From: an uncultured Fusobacterium sp.
Lineage (GTDB): Bacteria > Fusobacteriota > Fusobacteriia > Fusobacteriales > Fusobacteriaceae
NCBI GenBank assembly: GCA_900541465.1
Contig: UQJY01000011.1
Span: 1-54,408, forward strand
DNA: 54,408 nt
Reading direction: 5' to 3'
The notes below the pieces were generated by a model. The model searched no databases, had not been told where the DNA came from, and worked only from the letters and a program-made list of their open reading frames with translations. The position numbers and the translations under genes were made by a program. This document shows positions 50,732 to 54,408 of the stretch, piece by piece. How positions within the stretch are numbered: the stretch's first letter is position 1; every line of letters starts with the position of its first letter.

Positions 50732-52069
50732 TTATTCTTCTTCCTCTATTATCGGCCCGATAAAATCATATTGGAAGTTTTGTTCAATTTTTACTCTTAC
50801 AATATCTCCAGGTTTTGCTGTTCCGTCATTTGTAAGAACTTTCCCGTCTATTTCAAGAGCCTGACCTCTTGTTCTTCCCTCAAGCATATATTCGCTTTCA
50901 GAAGAAATTCCGTCAATCATAACTTCTACTTCCTGACCAATAAACTGTTCATTTTTTCTTTCTGCAATATCTGCCTGAAGATTTGTAAGCTCAGCCCATC
51001 TTTTTTCTTTTATCTCTTCAGGAACTTGGTTTGGAAGATTATATGCAACAGTATCTTCCTCTCTTGAATATTTAAACACACCTACATAATCAAATTTAAA
51101 TTCTTCAATAAAATCTTTAAGCTCTTCAAATTGCTCTTCTGTCTCCCCAGGGAAACCTACAATAACAGTTGTTCTTATTACTGCATCAGGAATAGCACTT
51201 CTTATTCTTCCTAAAATGCTTCTTATATAATCTCCTGATTTTGCTCTTGCCATCTTTTGAAGAATTTCATCTGAAATATGCTGAATAGGAACATCAAAAT
51301 ATTTACAGATTTTAGGCTCGTCTCTCATAACTTCTATAAGTTCATCAGTAATTGAATTTGGATACATATAATATGTTCTTATCCATTCAATTCCTTCAAC
51401 TTTTGCAAGTTCTTTTAAAAGTTTTGCAAGTGCTTTTTCTTTATAATTGTCTAAACCATATTCAGTTGATTCCTGAGCTAAAAGATTTAATTCTTTCACC
51501 CCAGATTTAGCAAGTTTTTCTGCTTCTGCCACAATGTCCTCAATAGTTCTGCTTCTTAAATCTCCTCTAAGAGACGGGATTATACAGTAAGTACATCTTT
51601 TGTCGCACCCCTCAGAAATTTTTAAATAAGCTGTATGAGGATAAGTTGTTATTATTCTTTCAGTGTTACAGTTTGGCAGGAAGTCCTGACTTCCCACCAC
51701 AACTTCTTTATTTCCGTCTAAAATACTGTCAACTATCTCACATATTTTTTCAATGTCTCCTGTTCCAATTACAGCATCTATTTCAGGAATTTCATTTATA
51801 AGTTCATCTCTGTATCTTTCTGAAAGACACCCAGCAACTACAAGTTTTTTTAAATTTCCATTTGTTTTATACTCTGCTGCCTCAAGGATTGCCTCTATTG
51901 ATTCTTCTTTTGCATCTCCTATAAAAGCACAAGTATTTACTACTACAATATCAGCTGTTTCCAAATCTTCAACAAGTTCAAATCCTCTTTTATTTATTAA
52001 AAATCCAAGAATATTTTCACTGTCCACAAGATTTTTGCTGCAGCCAAGGCTTATTAAACCTATTTTCAT
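50732..52069 (-). CDS. rimO: Ribosomal protein uS12 methylthiotransferase
   Basis: Radical SAM enzyme of 445 residues that adds methylthio to an Asp of ribosomal protein S12. The N-terminal domain has LISLGCSKNLVDSE, VVNTCAFI and VAGCLSERY, whose three cysteines hold the second cluster. The radical SAM motif is CDKRCTYCIIPSLRG, and a TRAM domain ends the protein (IGQEVEVMIDGISSE). The IPSLRG after the motif and SKNLVDSE favour RimO over MiaB. It lies 26 bases after pnp. Confidence 0.96.
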   Translation of the reverse strand: MKIGLISLGCSKNLVDSENILGFLINKRGFELVEDLETADIVVVNTCAFIGDAKEESIEAILEAAEYKTNGNLKKLVVAGCLSERYRDELINEIPEIDAVIGTGDIEKICEIVDSILDGNKEVVVGSQDFLPNCNTERIITTYPHTAYLKISEGCDKRCTYCIIPSLRGDLRSRTIEDIVAEAEKLAKSGVKELNLLAQESTEYGLDNYKEKALAKLLKELAKVEGIEWIRTYYMYPNSITDELIEVMRDEPKICKYFDVPIQHISDEILQKMARAKSGDYIRSILGRIRSAIPDAVIRTTVIVGFPGETEEQFEELKDFIEEFKFDYVGVFKYSREEDTVAYNLPNQVPEEIKEKRWAELTNLQADIAERKNEQFIGQEVEVMIDGISSESEYMLEGRTRGQALEIDGKVLTNDGTAKPGDIVRVKIEQNFQYDFIGPIIEEEE

Positions 52070-52095
52070 TTATTACCTCTCTTAAAAATTTACAA

Positions 52096-54207
52096 TTAAC
52101 CTTCTATTATTCTTTTTCTGCTAAGGCTTATTTTTCCGCCTTCAGTAGAAATTACTTTTACATCAAAAACGTCTCCTTCTTTTAAAACGTCTTCAACATT
52201 TACCACTCTCTCTTTAGAAATTTCAGAAACATGAAGAAGTCCTTCTTTTCCTGGAAGAATTTCCATAAATGCTCCGAATTTTGCTATTTTTACAACTCTT
52301 CCGCTGTAAATTTCTCCAACCTCAACGTCTTTTGTATGAGCTTCTATCATTTTTACAGTTTTTTGAAGCTGTTCAAGGTCGTTACAGAATACAGAAACTT
52401 TTCCGTCATCTGTTATATCAACAGTTGCTCCTGTTTCTTCTATAATTTTTTTGATATTTTTTCCAGCCGGCCCGATAAGAGCTGCTATTTTATCTGTGTT
52501 AATCTGCATCTGAACTATTCTTGGTGCATTTGGTGCAAGTTCTTTTCTTGGTTCAGGGATTGCAGCATTCATAACTTCAAGAATTTCAAGTCTTGCTTTA
52601 TGTGCTTGGTTAAGAGCAATTCTCATAATTTCTTCAGTTATTCCTGTGATTTTTATATCCATTTGAAGAGCAGTGATTCCTGATTTTGTTCCTGCAACTT
52701 TAAAGTCCATGTCTCCTAAGTGGTCTTCTAGTCCCATGATGTCAGTAAGAACTGTAAATTCGTCTCCCTCTTTTACAAGTCCCATTGCTATTCCTGCAAC
52801 GTGTTCTTTAATAGGTACACCTGCATCCATAAGAGCAAGAGAGCCTCCGCAGATTGATGCTTGAGAAGATGAGCCGTTTGATTCTGTAATATCAGAAACA
52901 ACTCTTATTGTGTAAGGGAATTCTTCTTCAGATGGAATTACATATGATAAAGCTCTTTCAGCAAGAGATCCGTGTCCAAGTTCTCTTCTTCCAGGTGCTC
53001 CGTTTCTTCCAATTTCTCCAACAGAATATGCTGGGAAGTTGTAGTGAAGATAGAATTTTTTGTAATATTCTTCATCTAATGTATCTATTAATTGTTCATT
53101 TGCTTTTGATCCTAAAGTTGTTGTAACAAGAGCCTGAGTTTCTCCTCTTGTAAACATTGCAGATCCGTGAGGCATTGGAAGAGTTCCAACTTCTGCATAT
53201 AAAGGTCTTATTTCATCAATTTTTCTTCCGTCAACTCTATGTTTATGGAAAATGATAACTTCTCTTACAAGTCTTTTCATCATTTCTTCATAGTAAACAT
53301 CAAATTCTGTCATTACATCTTCAGGAAGTTCTTCCTCTGTAAGTTCAGCAAAATTTTCAGCAACAAATCTTTCTCTTAATTCGTCGTGAAGAGCATCAAC
53401 TGCATCTTGTCTTGCTTGTTTTCCAGTTGTTAAAACTGCTTGTTTTAATCTTTCTTCTCCGTTAGTTTCTAAGAAATCTTTTACTAATGGATTTGGCTCT
53501 TCTTTAACAAATTCTATTTTTTCTTTTCCTATTAATTTTGTAAATTCTTCTTGGAATTCACAAAGTTTTTTAATATTTTCATGTGCAAACATAATAGCTT
53601 GAAGCATTGTTTCTTCGTCCATTTCAGCTGCTCCTGCTTCAACCATGTTTACAGCATCTTTTGTTCCTGCAACTTTTAAGTTAAGTTCGCTTGTTTCTAA
53701 TTCTTCTGGTGTAGGATTTAAAATAAACTGTCCGTCTTTTCTTCCAACTACAACACCTGCAACTGGCCCAAGGAATGGAATATCAGAAATCATAATTGCT
53801 GCAGAAGCTCCTATAATTCCTAAATAATCTGGTGTATTTTTCCCGTCATAAGAAAAAATTGTATTAACTATTTGTACTTCATAGTTAAACCCGTCTGGGA
53901 ACATTGGTCTTATTGGTCTGTCTGTAAGTCTTGAAATAAGTGTTGCATCAATTCCTGGTCTTGATTCTCTTTTGTTAAATCCTCCAGGGAATTTTCCTGC
54001 AGCATAAAATTTTTCAATATAGTCAACTGTTAATGGGAAGAAATCTATTCCCGGTCTTCCCTCTTTACTACGGTTTACTGTACAAAGCATTACAGTATCT
54101 CCATACTGAATCATTACAGCTCCATTTGATTGTCTGGCAAATTTACCTGTAGATAATGAAAGTGTTCTTCCGCCAATTTCTAACTCTACTCTTGTCTCAT
54201 TAAACAT
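52096..54207 (-). CDS. pnp: Polyribonucleotide nucleotidyltransferase
   Basis: Exoribonuclease of 703 residues that degrades RNA with phosphate and forms a trimer. Two RNase PH domains are separated by a helical linker ([20 protein letters not shown] in the first; [20 protein letters not shown] and [17 protein letters not shown] in the second). A KH domain ([20 protein letters not shown]) and an S1 domain ([29 protein letters not shown]) follow. AGGAGG precedes the ATG. The ~140-base leader has a promoter and a long hairpin (54244-54343), suggesting autoregulation of the operon. Confidence 0.98.
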   Translation of the reverse strand: MFNETRVELEIGGRTLSLSTGKFARQSNGAVMIQYGDTVMLCTVNRSKEGRPGIDFFPLTVDYIEKFYAAGKFPGGFNKRESRPGIDATLISRLTDRPIRPMFPDGFNYEVQIVNTIFSYDGKNTPDYLGIIGASAAIMISDIPFLGPVAGVVVGRKDGQFILNPTPEELETSELNLKVAGTKDAVNMVEAGAAEMDEETMLQAIMFAHENIKKLCEFQEEFTKLIGKEKIEFVKEEPNPLVKDFLETNGEERLKQAVLTTGKQARQDAVDALHDELRERFVAENFAELTEEELPEDVMTEFDVYYEEMMKRLVREVIIFHKHRVDGRKIDEIRPLYAEVGTLPMPHGSAMFTRGETQALVTTTLGSKANEQLIDTLDEEYYKKFYLHYNFPAYSVGEIGRNGAPGRRELGHGSLAERALSYVIPSEEEFPYTIRVVSDITESNGSSSQASICGGSLALMDAGVPIKEHVAGIAMGLVKEGDEFTVLTDIMGLEDHLGDMDFKVAGTKSGITALQMDIKITGITEEIMRIALNQAHKARLEILEVMNAAIPEPRKELAPNAPRIVQMQINTDKIAALIGPAGKNIKKIIEETGATVDITDDGKVSVFCNDLEQLQKTVKMIEAHTKDVEVGEIYSGRVVKIAKFGAFMEILPGKEGLLHVSEISKERVVNVEDVLKEGDVFDVKVISTEGGKISLSRKRIIEG

Positions 54208-54243
54208 TAAAGCTCCTCCTAATAAATTTTAAATATCTATTTT

Positions 54244-54343
54244 GAATATTGCGGAGTCCAGTAAATAATAAGGGAGAAATTATAAAAACTTTTTTATAAT
54301 TTATCTCTTACTACTTACTCAAAAATATACTCTCGCAACATTC
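54244..54343 (-). promoter_or_regulatory. Long hairpin in the pnp leader (candidate RNase III site)
   Basis: The leader folds into a stem of about 43 bp. The base is GAATGTTGCG-a-GAGT with ACTC-CGCAATATTC. After an internal loop, AGTAAGTAGTAAGAG-A-TAAATTATAAAAA pairs with its counterpart at 27 of 29 positions, including two G-U pairs. In enterobacteria a similar pnp leader duplex is cut by RNase III and then trimmed by PNPase to limit its own synthesis. The same control here is inferred from structure and position. Confidence 0.75.
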
Positions 54344-54356
54344 CCATATCTTATAA

Positions 54357-54385
54357 AGTATACCATTTTTATATATAAAAATCAA
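54357..54385 (-). promoter_or_regulatory. Promoter of the pnp operon
   Basis: Minus strand TTGATT (54385-54380), 17 bases, TATACT (54362-54357). Transcription would start near 54350, just before the leader hairpin. Confidence 0.75.
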
Positions 54386-54408
54386 AATATAATTCGTGTA
54401 TAAAAATA

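Noticed and set aside
52231..52683. A 150-codon frame antisense to pnp
   Set aside because: Rich in Cys, Phe and Ser from the reverse of a biased gene; no ribosome site or promoter. The same applies to antisense frames in glyS (11785-12165), tex (17819-18103, 18485-18838), purA (27255-27572) and waaA (29815-30183).

Overview
The window looks like a chromosome segment of a member of the Fusobacteriota, most likely Fusobacterium. It is very AT-rich with strong Shine-Dalgarno sites. It carries a Gram-negative envelope gene (waaA, Kdo transferase), the bacterial ylxM-ffh-rpsP cluster, a long type-2 isoleucyl-tRNA synthetase, and an EF-P/EarP pair. This assignment is inferred from gene content; no search was run.

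Layout. (1) 1-2780 is the end of a prophage or other integrative element: a Rha-family regulator, a small unknown gene, a MazG-like protein, an excisionase-like protein and a tyrosine integrase, followed by tandem TGTGTGCTA repeats. (2) 2840-5930 is a three-gene + strand cassette: a SIR2-like protein, an acidic protein and a RelA/SpoT-type synthetase. The first two genes meet at a well-formed candidate -1 ribosomal frameshift site that would fuse them. (3) 6060-8460 (-) is a persulfide-response operon with a CoA-disulfide reductase-rhodanese and a rhodanese-CstR fusion, behind a promoter overlapped by a CsoR-type operator. (4) 8542-9565 holds a HAD phosphatase and tRNA-Gln. (5) 9924-37974 is a long, almost entirely minus-strand housekeeping block: CofE-like, glyQS, lspA, an atypical histidine kinase, tex, ileS, rpsP, ffh, ylxM, a Nudix hydrolase, a lipoprotein, purA, trmB, waaA-cmk-prmA-ymdB, and a psd-led six-gene operon. 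(6) 38178-39643 (+) holds mgsA and a DMT transporter. (7) 39763-44146 (-) holds a class V aminotransferase and the efp-earP-OYE-membrane protein cluster. (8) 44281-45894 (+) is an ABC-F protein. (9) 45945-54207 (-) holds YibE/F, rlmD, an FtsL-like protein, rsmH, and the pnp-rimO-pgsA-yggT operon.

Regulation readable from sequence. The ileS leader encodes a 15-residue peptide with six AUA (Ile) codons. Those codons lie at and in the arm of an 18-bp hairpin, and an intrinsic terminator follows; this has the layout of ribosome-mediated attenuation rather than a T-box. The pnp leader forms a hairpin of about 43 bp, as expected for RNase III-dependent autoregulation. Near-consensus promoters precede tRNA-Gln, the CofE-like gene, ylxM-ffh-rpsP and the CoA-disulfide reductase operon. 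Two families of dispersed intergenic repeats and two families of look-alike terminators (CCCTGC/GCAGGG and GAGCTGTT/AACAGCTC) recur between genes.

The most novel signals are the SIR2/acidic/RelA-SpoT cassette with its candidate programmed frameshift, and the Ile-rich leader peptide upstream of ileS. No CRISPR array, rRNA or intact insertion sequence was seen.
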